This document shows, piece by piece, positions 25,575-35,085 of a stretch of 64,000 nucleotides of DNA; position 1 is the stretch's first letter; each line of letters opens with the position of its first letter. Both the position numbers and the translations under genes were made by a program. The stretch comes from Splendidivirga corallicola (lineage in GTDB: Bacteria > Bacteroidota > Bacteroidia > Cytophagales > Cyclobacteriaceae): the NCBI GenBank assembly GCA_030442035.1, contig JAUJEA010000007.1, positions 303,114-367,113 of the forward strand, read 5' to 3'. Below the pieces are notes generated by a model. The model saw nothing but the letters and a program-made list of their open reading frames with translations, was not told the origin of the DNA and ran no database searches.

Positions 25575-26222
25575 CTACTTATAAACAATAACGTAAAAAA
25601 CCAACCACATGAAGAAAAACAGGACGTAGGATCCAAAGACAATTCCATAAGCATAGCTTAATTTTTTGCGGGCTGTCATGTGAATGGCCACCACCAGAAT
25701 AAACCAATACATTACTTCGAAAATATTAAGCTGTTTTAAAGGAAGATGCCAGCGCTCTGGAATCGTTTCGTAATCCACGAGATTCATTAGAGAGAATGGA
25801 TAAAAGGCTCTGACATCCCAATACGTAGGATCTGTTTCAAAAAAGAAAAACCAAAATATCTTTAACATTTCAGGAACCAAAAAAATAGTTTCGGCGATCA
25901 TAATGATTTGCCAGACCTTTGAATAAACAATCTTATAACCGAACATAAAACAGCCCACCCAAAGAATGAATGCAAAAAATGTGAATTTCAACAAATAAAT
26001 GACTGGGATAGCGAAGTATTGCAGGCCGCTGATCAAATGGAAAATGCCCATTTGTCCTTTTTCCTCCAAGACTTCAAAGGCCGCTATTTCACTTTCAATA
26101 AAATTCTTTTTTATAAGAAGAAGTAAGAATGTAAACAGACATAAAAGAATAAAATAGAGCCTTTTATCAAAAGAGAATAATTCTCTGATGGTTGCTTCAA
26201 CAGCACTATGACTTCGTATCAT
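25575..26222 (-). CDS. polytopic membrane protein of unknown function
   Basis: Protein of 215 residues from the ATG at 26222 (MIRSHSAVEATIRELF); an in-frame start at 26258 would add 12 residues without support. About five hydrophobic segments are visible: LYFILLCLFTFLLLLI, LQYFAIPVIYLLKFTFFAFI, IIMIAETIFLVPEM, NIFEVMYWFILVVAIHMTA and YGIVFGSYVLFFFMWLVFYV. The conserved-looking motif FYPFSLMNLVDYETIPERWH lies in a loop. No transporter signature is recognised. It stands alone with a near-consensus promoter upstream. Confidence 0.65.
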   Translation of the reverse strand: MIRSHSAVEATIRELFSFDKRLYFILLCLFTFLLLLIKKNFIESEIAAFEVLEEKGQMGIFHLISGLQYFAIPVIYLLKFTFFAFILWVGCFMFGYKIVYSKVWQIIMIAETIFLVPEMLKIFWFFFFETDPTYWDVRAFYPFSLMNLVDYETIPERWHLPLKQLNIFEVMYWFILVVAIHMTARKKLSYAYGIVFGSYVLFFFMWLVFYVIVYK

Positions 26223-26361
26223 GAAACTTTCTTTAGTGTATGAAGTACAAAAAATCAAAGCATGGATATGTCATTCACATCTGGGACCTATCGCATTGGC
26301 AAATAATAAAAAATACCGTGTTTAGCCAAGTTAAATTTTTTCCAGAGGTCTTATTTTAGGA

Positions 26362-26392
26362 CAAATGTACACATAGATAAAGGGGATGGAAA
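26362..26392 (-). promoter_or_regulatory. Bacteroidota sigma-A promoter candidate
   Basis: On the minus strand, TTTC (26392-26389), exactly 19 bp, then TACATTTG (26369-26362), against the consensus TTTG-N19-TAnnTTTG. It would drive the membrane protein at 26222 with a leader of about 130 nt. Confidence 0.45.
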
Positions 26393-26612
26393 TTCTGGCA
26401 TTTAGGAAGAAAATTTTTAAAAAATAATAAAATGTGATAAAACGATTGTAAATTATTATGAAATTCGCGTCAGCTAAACAATAATCAAAACATAGTTTAA
26501 TTATTATATAGGCTACTGGAAGCATCGAAGCTTTGAATCAAACCTTCAATTGTTTCGTTAGAATTTCAGGTCCGGTTTATAAATTTGATTTAATGGAAAA
26601 TATTCATTTAAA

Positions 26613-27836
26613 TTGAATGCCCTAAATCCAATTATTTTGAGATTTGACTCGAAGATTAAAGTGCATTTTTTTGTTGTGCAAGTAATAGTGCTTGTTCTAG
26701 CGTTATGCATTAGTCCTGCAAAAGCACAGCAACAGCCCGATTCAATTCCCTCATTGCTCAATGATATGAATCTACAGATTGATATTACTGAAGCAGTGAA
26801 TAACATGTACAATTTCAAGTTTCATGATGCAGAGGTAGAATTCAATTATTTGAAATACCGTTTTGGATGGCACCCGCTTCCTTATTTTTTAATGGGGCTT
26901 AGTACTTGGTGGAAAATCGTTCCTGATCAAAATGAGACACGATACGATGAAAGGCTCCTAAATTATATGGATACGGCTATTTTCATGGCGGAGAGATTGT
27001 ACTATCAAAACGAAAAAAATGTAGAGGCAGCGTTCTTTCTTGCTGCTGCACATGGCTTTAAGGGTAGGCTGCATTCCGAACGAAGAAATTGGAGAAAAGC
27101 AGCTGTATCCGGAAAAAATGCCTTAAAGTTTCTCGAAAGAAGCAAGGAAAACCAGGAGTTCAGCCCTGAGTTGTTGTTTGGTGATGCCCTGTATAATTAT
27201 TATTCTGTATGGATACCTGAAAATTATCCATTGTTGAAACCTATTTTGATTTTCTTTAAAAAGGGAGATAAGAAATTGGGGCTTACACAACTCAAGGAAG
27301 TTTCAAATAATGCTTTTTATACCCGAACGGAAGCACAGTATTTTCTGATGAGAATTCTTTCTATGGAAGAAAATGATGTGTTTGGCGGGCTTCAGATAGC
27401 TGAATATCTGCATCAAACTTTTCCTGACAATTCCTATTTTCATCGCTTTTATGCGCGTTTGCTTTATTCTACCGGCCAATATGTCAAGGCTAAAAAAATT
27501 TCGGAAGATATCATGCACAAAATTGACAATGGGATGATCGGGTATGAAACTACTTGCGGTAGATATGCCGGCTTTTTTCTTGGGCAGATTCATGAATCGT
27601 TTGGCGATAAGGAAAAAGCCAAGGAGTTTTATCAAAGAGCTGTAGATTTTTCCGAGAAGGCAGAAGCGACAAGATCGGGTTACTATCTTTATTCTCTATT
27701 GAATATTGGAAAAATTCTTAAAGAAACTGATAAAAAACAAGCTAAAAAGTATTTCAAGCTCGTGAAGAAGCGATCTAAAAGTAGCCATCCTGCCAATAAA
27801 GCGGCTAAAAAGGAATTAAGCAATCTGCGGAGCTAG
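26613..27836 (+). CDS. exported tetratricopeptide-repeat protein
   Basis: Protein of 407 residues if TTG at 26613 is the start; no ATG precedes the signal sequence ([16 protein letters not shown], about residues 24-39). The mature part is all-helical with TPR-type pairs, for example [40 protein letters not shown] and [20 protein letters not shown]. It is probably periplasmic. A TAAATTTG -7-like box lies at 26580-26587. Its stop codon TAG shares CTAG (27833-27836) with the convergent rnhB stop, so the two genes overlap by 4 bp with no room for a terminator. Confidence 0.78.
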   Translation: MNALNPIILRFDSKIKVHFFVVQVIVLVLALCISPAKAQQQPDSIPSLLNDMNLQIDITEAVNNMYNFKFHDAEVEFNYLKYRFGWHPLPYFLMGLSTWWKIVPDQNETRYDERLLNYMDTAIFMAERLYYQNEKNVEAAFFLAAAHGFKGRLHSERRNWRKAAVSGKNALKFLERSKENQEFSPELLFGDALYNYYSVWIPENYPLLKPILIFFKKGDKKLGLTQLKEVSNNAFYTRTEAQYFLMRILSMEENDVFGGLQIAEYLHQTFPDNSYFHRFYARLLYSTGQYVKAKKISEDIMHKIDNGMIGYETTCGRYAGFFLGQIHESFGDKEKAKEFYQRAVDFSEKAEATRSGYYLYSLLNIGKILKETDKKQAKKYFKLVKKRSKSSHPANKAAKKELSNLRS

Positions 27837-28438
27837 GTGTTGTCGAACAATTCCAGTTGCTCAGGCAACAGTCTAAATGACATTCGATGAAATGGAGTGG
27901 TTCCATACTCCTCAATGGCCTGACGGTGCTGTTTGGTAGGATAACCTGCATTCCGTTCCCATCCATAGTGCGGATACTTTAAGGAAAGATGTTGCATTAT
28001 TTCATCTCGATGAGTTTTGGCCAGGATGGAAGCTGCCGCAATTGAGAAAAATTTACCATCTCCTTTAACAATACATTCGTGTGGAATTTCAGGGTAAGGT
28101 TTGAAACGATTGCCATCGATCAACAAAAGTTCAGGTCGTTTTTCCAATTTTTCTACGGCCCGGTGCATGGCTAGAAATGAGGCATTCAGAATATTGATCT
28201 TATCTATTTCCAAATTGTCTACAGCAGCGACTTTCCAGGCGATCGCTTCCCTCTCGATTTCTCTCCTCAAATCATCCCTATGCTTTTTACTTAATTGTTT
28301 CGAATCATTTAATAGTGAATGTTGATAATCAATTGGTAAGATAACTGCCGCAGCTACAACAGGGCCTGCTAAACATCCTCGACCGGCCTCATCGCATCCT
28401 GCCTCCACAAAGTTTTCAGAAAAAGAGGACTTTAACAT
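27833..28438 (-). CDS. rnhB: ribonuclease HII
   Basis: Protein of 201 residues. The catalytic Asp16-Glu17 pair in [29 protein letters not shown], and the further acidic residues in LLIDGNRF and KTHRDEIM are all present. It cleaves RNA-DNA hybrids at ribonucleotides. It is the last gene of divIVA-like, folB, rnhB on the minus strand, an order common in Bacteroidota, 14 bp after folB. Confidence 0.96.
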   Translation of the reverse strand: MLKSSFSENFVEAGCDEAGRGCLAGPVVAAAVILPIDYQHSLLNDSKQLSKKHRDDLRREIEREAIAWKVAAVDNLEIDKINILNASFLAMHRAVEKLEKRPELLLIDGNRFKPYPEIPHECIVKGDGKFFSIAAASILAKTHRDEIMQHLSLKYPHYGWERNAGYPTKQHRQAIEEYGTTPFHRMSFRLLPEQLELFDNT

Positions 28439-28451
28439 ATTGTTAAAATAT

Positions 28452-28814
28452 CTAAGGTTGTCTGGATCTTTTTAAGGTAATTTTGGCTCTGGTACATACT
28501 CCTCCAATGGGCGGATTGAATTTTGATATACTCACTTCTATTTTATGAATTTGTGGATATCGCTCAAAAACGGAATGGCATATCCTTTCACCAATATTCT
28601 CCAACAGGCGAGAAGATATCCTCATTTCTTTTTCTACTATTTTATAAAGCTTTTCATAATCGACGGTTTCAGATAATGAATCATCTTCAGCGGCTTTATG
28701 AAAATCTGACATTACCCGTATATCCACAGCATATTTGTTGCCCACCTTTTGCTCCTCATCATAATACCCATGATATGCGAAGAATTCCAGTCCTTCCAAA
28801 GAAACTACATCCAT
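28452..28814 (-). CDS. folB: dihydroneopterin aldolase
   Basis: Protein of 120 residues, the usual size. It has the FolB signatures [20 protein letters not shown] with the pterin-binding Glu, [12 protein letters not shown], and [14 protein letters not shown]. It converts dihydroneopterin to hydroxymethyl-dihydropterin and glycolaldehyde in folate synthesis. It is 8 bp from the divIVA-like gene and 14 bp from rnhB, so it is co-transcribed. Confidence 0.95.
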   Translation of the reverse strand: MDVVSLEGLEFFAYHGYYDEEQKVGNKYAVDIRVMSDFHKAAEDDSLSETVDYEKLYKIVEKEMRISSRLLENIGERICHSVFERYPQIHKIEVSISKFNPPIGGVCTRAKITLKRSRQP

Positions 28815-28822
28815 TATGTTAA

Positions 28823-29521
28823 CTATTCGATTTGATCAAAAAATGAGGTTGATTGATTATTCTCTTCTTTGCTGTTCAAAGAAGAATCTTTTGATTCGGA
28901 AGGTTTTGATTTGGTATTAAAATTAGTTTTTGTCTGGGTACGTTCCTTAGACTGATTAACAACCTCTTTGGCTTTCAAAATATGGGATTCCAGCCCTGTT
29001 TCCTTACGTTGTTCATTTATTTTATCGACTTTTTGAAGGGTATCCTGGGCGAGGTTCTTGAAATTATTGAGTAAATCATCATAATATGCTTCCAGGATCT
29101 TATATGATTGTTTGAGGCTCTTTACTTCACCTTCCATATCTTCGATGATGGATTTTGATTCTATCTCTGCTTCCTCAATAATTGACCGGGCTTTTGATTG
29201 AGCTTCACTTAAAAGCCCTTCTGCCTTCATTTGTGATTCTTTCAAGTGCAGTTCTGCTGCTTTATTGGCCTGATCGATCAAATTTGCTCCGGTATCTTCA
29301 GCGGTTTTCAAAGTTTTGAATAAGGACGTCTCTACTTGTCTCAGTTTTTCAACTTCTTTTTCAGAGGCCTCCAATTTTAACCTTAATTCTTTTGTTTCAT
29401 CAAGCAACTTTTCCCATTCCTGTGAAAGTGACTTCAAAAAGGCATTGACTTCTTCCTTATCGTATCCTCTAAAAACCTTTTCAAAACTCTTTTGTCTTAT
29501 GTCTAGGGGAGTTATTTTCAT
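28823..29521 (-). CDS. DivIVA domain protein
   Basis: Protein of 232 residues. The N-terminal DivIVA motif is clear (MKITPLDIRQKSFEKVFRGY, then DKEEVNAFLKSLSQEWEKL). It is followed by a long coiled coil (about 35-180) and a low-complexity Ser/Lys tail. DivIVA proteins sense negative membrane curvature or act as scaffolds in division and polarity. It leads the operon with folB and rnhB. Confidence 0.9.
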   Translation of the reverse strand: MKITPLDIRQKSFEKVFRGYDKEEVNAFLKSLSQEWEKLLDETKELRLKLEASEKEVEKLRQVETSLFKTLKTAEDTGANLIDQANKAAELHLKESQMKAEGLLSEAQSKARSIIEEAEIESKSIIEDMEGEVKSLKQSYKILEAYYDDLLNNFKNLAQDTLQKVDKINEQRKETGLESHILKAKEVVNQSKERTQTKTNFNTKSKPSESKDSSLNSKEENNQSTSFFDQIE

Positions 29522-29614
29522 CGCTTAGTTCTATATTTTGATGTGATTGAGCTTCAAAGTCGTAAGATCATTTGACTGCCAAGTCTGTTCCCATCATGTC
29601 CTCATTACAAATAA

Positions 29615-30535
29615 TTAGTTTTCAATCATCTTTATATCCCAAATCGATATGGACCTATCGTCGCTTGCCGAAACCAGTAAATCACTATATTCCGACCATA
29701 ACAACTTATTCACCGAGGTTCCATGTCCTGCATGTCTCGCTTTATCAATGACTTTCAACAGCTTGTATTCTCTTGCACTCCAGACTTTGATGGATTTATC
29801 CATACTACAAGTTACAAAATAATTTTTGTCAGGGCTAAAAGCGATATTATTGATGGCATACATGTGGGCCACAATCGATTCAGTTAGTTCATAATCTCTA
29901 TTTACATCCCAAATTTTAAGATGCGCATCCCGGCTTCCACTTAACAAATGTCGGTAATCCGGGCTATATTTTAATGTAAACACCGAGTTCTTATGCGCCA
30001 GTATTTCCCTTTTTAACGAAAAATCTTTTAAATCCAGTATCCTGATATGATTGTCACTATACCCAATTGCTAATTCATCATTTGCCTCATTCACAGCAAT
30101 ACTCCTGACACTTTGATCTGAGAATTTAATTTTTTTAATGACATTTACCCTCTTTAAATCTACGATAAACAAAGTGCCATCACCTGTTCCAACAAAAATT
30201 AAATCCTTTAGGGTCTTAATATCGAATATGGCAGCTTCTGTGAGCTTTAACGAAGCTTTTTCCTGATTTGTCTCTAAATCAATTATATGAATTCCTTCAA
30301 AGTTCTGCCCAACAATCAAAGAGTTTAGTGTTTTCAAATAATGAAGCGCGTAAACAGAATTAGGGAGGTTTGCAATCAGATGGCCATCTTTTTCACCGCT
30401 CAGATTCCATTGTGCCACGAGACCATCACCTCCTGCGGAAAAGAAAATATTTGAAGTACCTGATCTTTCTAATGTATAAATACAATCTTTGTGTCCGGTC
30501 AAAGTATTGATTTTGGTGACACTTATTTTACCCAT
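29615..30535 (-). CDS. WD40 repeat beta-propeller protein
   Basis: Protein of 306 residues built from about seven WD40 blades: TLTGHKDCIYTLERS, SAGGDGLVAQWNLSG, LAIGYSDNHIRILDLKD, LLSGSRDAHLKIWDVNRD, FVTCSMDKSIKVWSARE and LVSASDDRSISIWDIK. It has no signal peptide, so it is cytoplasmic. WD40 propellers are scaffolds for protein contacts; no catalytic domain is attached. The divergent neighbour is the phosphopantetheinyl transferase. Confidence 0.92.
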   Translation of the reverse strand: MGKISVTKINTLTGHKDCIYTLERSGTSNIFFSAGGDGLVAQWNLSGEKDGHLIANLPNSVYALHYLKTLNSLIVGQNFEGIHIIDLETNQEKASLKLTEAAIFDIKTLKDLIFVGTGDGTLFIVDLKRVNVIKKIKFSDQSVRSIAVNEANDELAIGYSDNHIRILDLKDFSLKREILAHKNSVFTLKYSPDYRHLLSGSRDAHLKIWDVNRDYELTESIVAHMYAINNIAFSPDKNYFVTCSMDKSIKVWSAREYKLLKVIDKARHAGHGTSVNKLLWSEYSDLLVSASDDRSISIWDIKMIEN

Positions 30536-30628
30536 AAAGTATTTGCATAAATGATAGAATGCCTAAATTTATAACTATTTGGTGAAATAATAGTTTGAAC
30601 CAAAGTATTTATAGAAAGAAGCGCTTGT

Positions 30629-31264
30629 ATGCCGATCTTAAAATTTCAGCAAGTCAATAAGAATATCTCATGGGCTCTTTGGGAGATAACAGAGAGTTTG
30701 GAGGAACTTCTCCAAAAAGTAACACTTCAAGGTGAAGACAAGGAATTACTCAATACCATTACCCATGAAAAAAAGAAAAAGGAATGGCTGGCCAGCCGGC
30801 TAACTATCCGTTTTCTTGTTGAGCAACTGGGCGAAGAATTTAAAGGCATTGAAAAAGATGAATTTAACAAACCACATCTTAAAGAAAGTTCCTATCATAT
30901 TTCCATATCTCATGCTTATCCTTTGGCAGTAGCCATTCTAAACAAATGTGATCCAACCGGTATTGATATTGAAACCCCATCAGATAAGCTTAAAAAAATA
31001 GCAGGAAAATTTTTGAGTAAGGATGAACTGCAATTCGCAGGATCTGATACCACAGTATTAAGTATTTGCTGGAGTGCCAAAGAAGCGCTGTATAAGATTT
31101 TTGGAAGGAAAAGATTGATTTTTAAACAAAACCTGGAAGTACTTCCCTTTGAATTAAACAATGGTATGCGGATAGAGGGAAAAATTAAAGTGAACGGTAA
31201 AACAGATCACTACCTGCTCCAATATGAAAGCTTCAATGATAAATACATTGTTTATAGTATTTAA
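30629..31264 (+). CDS. 4'-phosphopantetheinyl transferase (Sfp-type)
   Basis: Protein of 211 residues. The two signature motifs are GIDIETPSDKLKKIAGKFL with its metal-binding acidic residues, and CWSAKEALYKIFGRK. It transfers the phosphopantetheine arm of CoA to carrier proteins. The basic KEKKKEWLASRLTIRFL stretch is typical of the N-terminal half of EntD/Sfp relatives. No polyketide or NRPS cluster lies in the window, so it may serve acyl carrier protein or a distant cluster. The following thioredoxin-like gene is on the same strand. Confidence 0.88.
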   Translation: MPILKFQQVNKNISWALWEITESLEELLQKVTLQGEDKELLNTITHEKKKKEWLASRLTIRFLVEQLGEEFKGIEKDEFNKPHLKESSYHISISHAYPLAVAILNKCDPTGIDIETPSDKLKKIAGKFLSKDELQFAGSDTTVLSICWSAKEALYKIFGRKRLIFKQNLEVLPFELNNGMRIEGKIKVNGKTDHYLLQYESFNDKYIVYSI

Positions 31265-31392
31265 TTGTGATTGCAAGGTGCAAGAAAGAGAGCAAAGTCG
31301 GCATTGGAAATCTTAACATTTACATTACCCAAACCTTACATCAACCGGTTTTCCGGCATTTATTTTATATATTTAGGATAAATTTCAGAACA

Positions 31393-31989
31393 ATGCGAAC
31401 CAAGCTATACATTCTAATATTCTTCTTATTTACAACTTCAGGTCATATTTTTGCACAGCAAGTCAAAACGATCACGGGTTTTACATTGATCAATGCTGCC
31501 GATAAAAAGGAAATATCTTTGGAGAGCTTTAAACAAGCTAAAGGTATTGTTTTGGTTTTTACCAGTAATTTTTGTCCATATTCTAAATTGTACGAAAAGA
31601 GGATTTTGGATTTGCATCATGCCTATGGAAATAAAGGGATTCAATTTCTCCTGATAAATCCTAATGATCCCGTGAAGAGCAAGGATGATTCCATTGAAGA
31701 AATGGCCAAAAAGGCCAGGGAAAAGCAATTCAAGTTCCCTTATCTGGCTGACAAGGATCAGAAGGTTGTAAAGCTTTTAGGTGCTTCTAAAACACCCGAA
31801 GCATATTTGCTAAGGTTCAAAGGGGGGAAATTCGAAGTTTTCTACCATGGAGCCATTGATGATAATCCTCAAGTGCCTCAGGACGTTAGCAAAAACTATT
31901 TGAAAGATGCCATCGAGGCACTTCAATCCGGGAGAGCAGTACCTATAGCTGATGTGCGGCCAACCGGATGTATGATTAAGAAAAACTGA
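31393..31989 (+). CDS. exported thioredoxin-like/redoxin protein
   Basis: Protein of 198 residues from the ATG at 31393. The frame is open upstream to 31267 but MRTKLYILIFFLFTTSGHIF ending in AQ is a clean signal peptide. The thioredoxin fold has FTSNFCPYSKLYE at the active-site position: one Cys with a Ser in place of the second CxxC cysteine. TPEAYLLRF is the cis-Pro segment. The C-terminus VRPTGCMIKKN carries another cysteine seen in a Bacteroidota redoxin group. It is probably periplasmic; peroxidase or carrier activity is unproven. Confidence 0.85.
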   Translation: MRTKLYILIFFLFTTSGHIFAQQVKTITGFTLINAADKKEISLESFKQAKGIVLVFTSNFCPYSKLYEKRILDLHHAYGNKGIQFLLINPNDPVKSKDDSIEEMAKKAREKQFKFPYLADKDQKVVKLLGASKTPEAYLLRFKGGKFEVFYHGAIDDNPQVPQDVSKNYLKDAIEALQSGRAVPIADVRPTGCMIKKN

Positions 31990-32025
31990 TTGAGGTAGGG
32001 TTCTGATTGAAGGGAAAATTTAAAT

Positions 32026-32358
32026 AGTCCCCGCTAAAGAAGCCCTCGCTGCAGTAATAAGTAGCAAGAATTTAGTATAAAGACTAATAATATATATGTT
32101 TAAGCCCCGCAATTAAACCTTGCTTTCGTAAAATTTAATATCAATATCTTTTTTACTTTACCCTATCACACAAACTTTGCAAGCTTCTTGATCCATGCAA
32201 TTAAAAGCTTGCAGATTTGGTCGTTTTATTTCTCTGAAAAAAAGAAAAAAGCCAAAGCAATTTTTGTCTTTAATCTTGAGTCTTTCATCTAAAATCCTGA
32301 CTAAACAAGGCAATGAGCCTTTCTAACAATATTAAATGATACTTTTTTAGGGCCGACT
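32026..32358 (-). repeat. dispersed repeat family B, copy 2 (333 bp, IS-derived)
   Basis: The ends are imperfect inverted repeats: AGTCCCCGCTAAAGAAG (32026-32042) and, at the other end, the complement of AGTCGGCCCTAAAAAAG. The outer arms match the copy at 4358-4597 in reverse orientation. On the plus strand, ATG 32195 to TAA 32326 encodes 43 codons (MQLKACRFGRF to KQGNEPF). The last 14 codons are conserved with mostly conservative changes in copy 1, as expected for the end of a transposase gene. No complete transposase remains. Confidence 0.7.
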
Positions 32359-32378
32359 TCTAAATAACTCTCCCCACT

Positions 32379-33221
32379 TTAATCATCGAAGTCTTTAATC
32401 GACCTTAACAGAATTTTCAATTCTTCTACTTTATAATGATCTCCGATTTTTTCAAAGGCATTGCTAAGATTCCTCAATGCTCTTTTGATAATATCCAGGT
32501 TGTCACAGGGTTCATAATAGGTGTCGTTCGGTGTCAAATACAATTCGTTGATGTACCGGTCGATATCTTCTTTAGTAAAAATCAATCCCCGGTTGAATGC
32601 ATTGATATAAAATTGGATCTCTTTAGATTTATAAGTCAAAATGAAGAGATTTGGAAGGTTTACACCATAAACAGGCATTTCCAATTTCTGTGCCACCAAT
32701 AGATAGATCACACATAGTGTAATCGGGTTCCCACGTTTGGTTTGGAGCACCACATTGATCATGGAGTTTCCGGGGGCATGAAAGTTCTTGTTGTTAGCGC
32801 CAAACTTTAATTTTCCGAAGAAGATATCATTAAAAATTTTTACCTGATCAAATGGATGAATATCAGGTTTTAAAGAAGGCCAGATCTCATAATAAATTTG
32901 CTCAATATCCTGCTTTAATTGGCTCAGTTCCAAGTCAGGGTATTGATACGTCGCCACCAGACACATGCCTTCCAAAAGGTCCTGCTCCTCGCTTGCCTTC
33001 CAACTGATCAACTTTTGCTTTAAAGACTCGAACTGAAGCGTATGAATAAGCTCCTCAATTTTCTTTTGTGTCTCAGGATTAAAACTCTGTTCCCATTGTG
33101 CCTCCAAATGAGGAATAACTTCATCACCCAGAGAAATAATTTTTTCTTCTATGTGTGTTGAAATCTCTTTGTCTTCATCATCCAGAAGCGATATCAACGC
33201 TTTTAATTCTTTATCATCCAT
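32379..33221 (-). CDS. SirB1-like transglutaminase-fold protein
   Basis: Protein of 280 residues. The SirB1/transglutaminase-like core reads IFNDIFFGKLKFGANNKNFH, SMINVVLQTKRGNPITLCVI and NLPNLFILTY. The catalytic Cys of the transglutaminase fold may correspond to the Cys in GNPITLCVIY, with FILTY in the position of the usual His segment. The N-terminal part is HEAT-like helical. Relatives are uncharacterised; no TPR domain is visible at the C-terminus. It ends 20 bp from the family B repeat. Confidence 0.82.
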   Translation of the reverse strand: MDDKELKALISLLDDEDKEISTHIEEKIISLGDEVIPHLEAQWEQSFNPETQKKIEELIHTLQFESLKQKLISWKASEEQDLLEGMCLVATYQYPDLELSQLKQDIEQIYYEIWPSLKPDIHPFDQVKIFNDIFFGKLKFGANNKNFHAPGNSMINVVLQTKRGNPITLCVIYLLVAQKLEMPVYGVNLPNLFILTYKSKEIQFYINAFNRGLIFTKEDIDRYINELYLTPNDTYYEPCDNLDIIKRALRNLSNAFEKIGDHYKVEELKILLRSIKDFDD

Positions 33222-33323
33222 TATATGTCAAAATAAGAATTCTTGATCCAAAAGTTCAATGGAAAAACAAGAAACATCATACTAAGTCTGGAAAAATAAT
33301 TTTTGCGAGCATTCAAAGTGGTA

Positions 33324-34949
33324 TTAAGTTTGAATCACTCCTACATTAAATTTTTCCATGGGGGCATGATTGGCAGCCTCAATGCCCATTGAAATTACCT
33401 TTCTGGTTTCCAACGGATCAATAACACCATCAACCCATAATCTTGAAGCCGCATAGTAGGGACTTAGTTGTTCATTGTATTTGTCAGTTATCTTCTTAAG
33501 ATGTGCTTCCTCTTCTTCTTTACTCAGCTCTTTTCCTTTTGCCTTTGATGTGGCTACTTTTATTTGAAGTAAAGTTTTAGCCGCCGCCGCACCACTCATA
33601 ACAGCTATTTGCGAGGAAGGCCAGGCATATATTAACCGGGGATCATAAGCTTTACCGCACATCGCATAGTTCCCCGCACCATAAGAATTGCCCATAATAA
33701 TGGTGAATTTGGGAACAACGGAATTAGCCATTGCATTTACCATTTTTGCCCCATCTTTAATGATCCCACCATGCTCTGCTCTGCTTCCAACCATAAAACC
33801 ACTCACATCCTGCAGAAAGACCAATGGAATTTTTCTTTGATTACAATTCATGATGAATCTGGCCGCCTTATCTGCTGAGTCGGAATAAATCACCCCACCC
33901 ATCTGCATCTCTCCTTTTTTGGATTTTACTATTTTCCTTTGATTAGCAACAATGCCTACAGCCCAGCCATCAATACGGCCGGTGCCGCAAATGATAGATT
34001 TTCCATAAAGCTCCTTATACTGATCAAACTCGGAATTATCTACCAGCCTTTTGATAATTTCAAGTGTATCATATGGTTTGACACTGTCACCGGGAAAGAT
34101 CCCATAGATATCTTCTTCTTTTTCTTTGGGTGGCGCGGATGCTATTCTATCAAATCCGGTTCTATCAAATTGGCCAATCTTATCAAATAATCTTCTAATA
34201 GCATCCAGACATGCTTCGTCATTCTTGAATTTGTTATCAGTAACACCTGAAATCTCACAATGCGTAGTTGCGCCACCGAGTGTTTCATTATCAATGTCTT
34301 CACCAATCGCAGCCTTTACCAGATAGGATCCTGCCAGAAAGATGGAACCTGTTTTATCCACTATCATGGCTTCATCTGACATAATGGGCAAGTAGGCACC
34401 ACCGGCAACACAACTTCCCATAATCGCTGCTATTTGAATAATACCCATTGAGGACATTTTAGCATTGTTGCGGAACTGCCGGCCGAAATGTTCTTTGTCG
34501 GGGAATATTTCATCCTGCATTGGCAAAAACACCCCTGCACTGTCCACCAAATAGATGATCGGTAGTCTGTTCTCTATGGAAATTTCCTGAGCCCTTAAAT
34601 TTTTCTTGGCAGTGATGGGAAACCACGCGCCTGCCTTCACTGTGGCGTCATTTGCTACGATGACACACTGACGACCCTGTACATAACCTATTCCCGTTAC
34701 AACACCTGCTGAAGGACAACCTCCATATTCTTCATACATCCCGTCTCCTGCAAAGGCACCAATTTCTAAAAAAGCAGATCCCGGATCTGTGAGATAATCT
34801 ATTCGTTCACGTGCGGTAAGTTTTCCTTTTTTATGATGGCTGGCTATCTTTTTTTCTCCACCTCCCAACTTCACTTGTTTCAGCTTATTGTCAAGTTGAT
34901 ATAACAACTGCTTATAAGCATCTTCATTTTTATTAAACTCTATATCCAT
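33324..34949 (-). CDS. acyl-CoA carboxylase beta subunit (methylcrotonyl-CoA carboxylase-like)
   Basis: Protein of 541 residues of the biotin-dependent carboxyltransferase class. It has ECAT-type crotonase-fold motifs SSMGIIQIAAIMGSCVAGGA, MSDEAMIVDKTGSIFLAGSY and LGGATTHCEISGVTDN, which match the methylcrotonyl-CoA carboxylase branch more than the propionyl branch. It transfers carboxyl from biotin to the acyl-CoA in leucine breakdown. The alpha subunit is not adjacent. Together with BCKDH E1 it suggests branched-chain amino-acid catabolism; a propionyl- or geranyl-CoA role is possible. Confidence 0.88.
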   Translation of the reverse strand: MDIEFNKNEDAYKQLLYQLDNKLKQVKLGGGEKKIASHHKKGKLTARERIDYLTDPGSAFLEIGAFAGDGMYEEYGGCPSAGVVTGIGYVQGRQCVIVANDATVKAGAWFPITAKKNLRAQEISIENRLPIIYLVDSAGVFLPMQDEIFPDKEHFGRQFRNNAKMSSMGIIQIAAIMGSCVAGGAYLPIMSDEAMIVDKTGSIFLAGSYLVKAAIGEDIDNETLGGATTHCEISGVTDNKFKNDEACLDAIRRLFDKIGQFDRTGFDRIASAPPKEKEEDIYGIFPGDSVKPYDTLEIIKRLVDNSEFDQYKELYGKSIICGTGRIDGWAVGIVANQRKIVKSKKGEMQMGGVIYSDSADKAARFIMNCNQRKIPLVFLQDVSGFMVGSRAEHGGIIKDGAKMVNAMANSVVPKFTIIMGNSYGAGNYAMCGKAYDPRLIYAWPSSQIAVMSGAAAAKTLLQIKVATSKAKGKELSKEEEEAHLKKITDKYNEQLSPYYAASRLWVDGVIDPLETRKVISMGIEAANHAPMEKFNVGVIQT

Positions 34950-35085
34950 TAAACCTTAGAAATTTTCAAAAAACTCATTTCAATGAGCAATGTGCTGTGA
35001 TTACTTTTTCATTGAAACCAGATTAACAAGCGTTTGATTCACGCAGGAGTCAAATACCTGAATATTATTTATTGTCTCATTTCAT

